A stretch of DNA of 21,316 bases. It comes from Chloroflexota bacterium (GTDB taxonomy: Bacteria > Chloroflexota > Anaerolineae > B4-G1). Made by a program: the position numbers and the translations under genes. Below are positions 21,141 through 21,316 of the stretch, piece after piece. Numbering within the stretch: the stretch's first letter is position 1; every line of letters starts with the position of its first letter. The notes under the pieces were generated by a model, which saw only the letters and a list, made by a program, of their open reading frames with translations, did no database searches and had not been told where the DNA came from. The stretch covers positions 1 to 21,316 of the forward strand of contig JAAEPW010000946.1 of NCBI GenBank assembly GCA_024232355.1, given 5' to 3'.

Positions 21141-21233
21141 GAACACAGATTCACACAGATTGAACAGATTTTATGGGCATTTCAAATCTAATCTGTGTTC
21201 ATCGTATAAGCAAAGCGACGTAATCTGTGTCCC
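21141..21233. repeat. ACACAGATT repeat cluster with inverted copies
   Basis: GAACACAGAT (21141-21150) is perfectly complementary to ATCTGTGTTC (21191-21200). Further copies of the ACACAGATT word lie directly at 21153-21161 and inverted at 21222-21230. The cluster is AT-rich and noncoding and resembles the CACGAATT word cluster inside the 1648-1789 element in design, with short words repeated directly then inverted. Confidence 0.6.
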
Positions 21234-21292
21234 ATTTTTATTTCAAGTACACTGCCAGAATTTTGTCAGTCAACCAGGCATTCTCCCATCAA

Positions 21293-21315
21293 GTAGGGCG
21301 GGTTTGCTACCCGCC
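21293..21315. repeat. GTAGGGCGGGT hairpin repeat at the window edge
   Basis: GGCGGGT (21297-21303) pairs with ACCCGCC (21309-21315) around TTGCT, preceded by GTAG as in the hairpin at 18513-18531. The unit is cut by the window end. Confidence 0.5.
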
Positions 21316-21316
21316 T

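Larger units (their letters stand above)
20583..21316. other. Gene-free right end with repeat fragments
   Basis: About 730 bp upstream of the beta-helix gene hold no convincing gene. Open frames of 89 and 94 codons on the + strand overlap each other, lack ribosome binding sites and run through a hairpin. The stretch carries a terminator-like hairpin (20841-20858), a partial end of the CTACCGG element (21009-21025), short direct repeats (21047-21099), an ACACAGATT repeat cluster (21141-21233) and a hairpin at the edge. Confidence 0.6.

Overview
The window looks like part of a chromosome from an uncultured or little-studied member of the Chloroflexota (Anaerolineae-like). This is an inference. 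The support is a moderately GC-rich coding style, lipoproteins with long Pro-Thr linkers, a secreted beta-helix protein ending in a YLPLVIKN-type tail, a CELPCWWGVTPG-type lipoprotein, and intergenic regions full of short hairpin repeats. No rRNA, tRNA, CRISPR array or transposase gene was seen.

Left part, + strand (1-2319): the C-terminal end of a membrane protein runs off the left edge and is followed by a zinc-free MDR-family oxidoreductase. A gene-poor stretch of about 770 bp then holds a compact 142-bp inverted-repeat element flanked by an 8-bp direct repeat (MITE-like), plus a small GGCGATAAATCGCC hairpin.

Centre, + strand (2320-15000): one uninterrupted 3008-codon gene dominates. It encodes three consecutive double-FtsX (MacB/LolC-type) permease units, six FtsX modules in all. 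These are followed by two TM-sensor-TM-HAMP modules and a class III nucleotidyl cyclase with a complete catalytic set. This permease-sensor-cyclase fusion is the most unusual object in the window. A Chloroflexota-type lipoprotein gene follows 36 bp later. After a hairpin-rich spacer come two paralogous DUF4349 lipoprotein genes, each trailed by a roughly 105-bp inverted-repeat element with the same 19-bp arms.

Right part, - strand (15104-20582): a compact molybdenum cofactor operon, moaA-moaC-moaD-moaE. It is preceded by a structured leader that resembles the Moco riboswitch and ends in an intrinsic terminator. Upstream of it are a membrane-anchored CE4 polysaccharide deacetylase gene and a 617-aa secreted right-handed beta-helix protein, the latter followed by two strong terminator hairpins. 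The last roughly 730 bp hold no convincing gene, only repeat fragments.

The genes fall into two themes. One is cell-envelope work: permease/cyclase, three lipoproteins, deacetylase and beta-helix protein. The other is a self-contained Moco biosynthesis operon.
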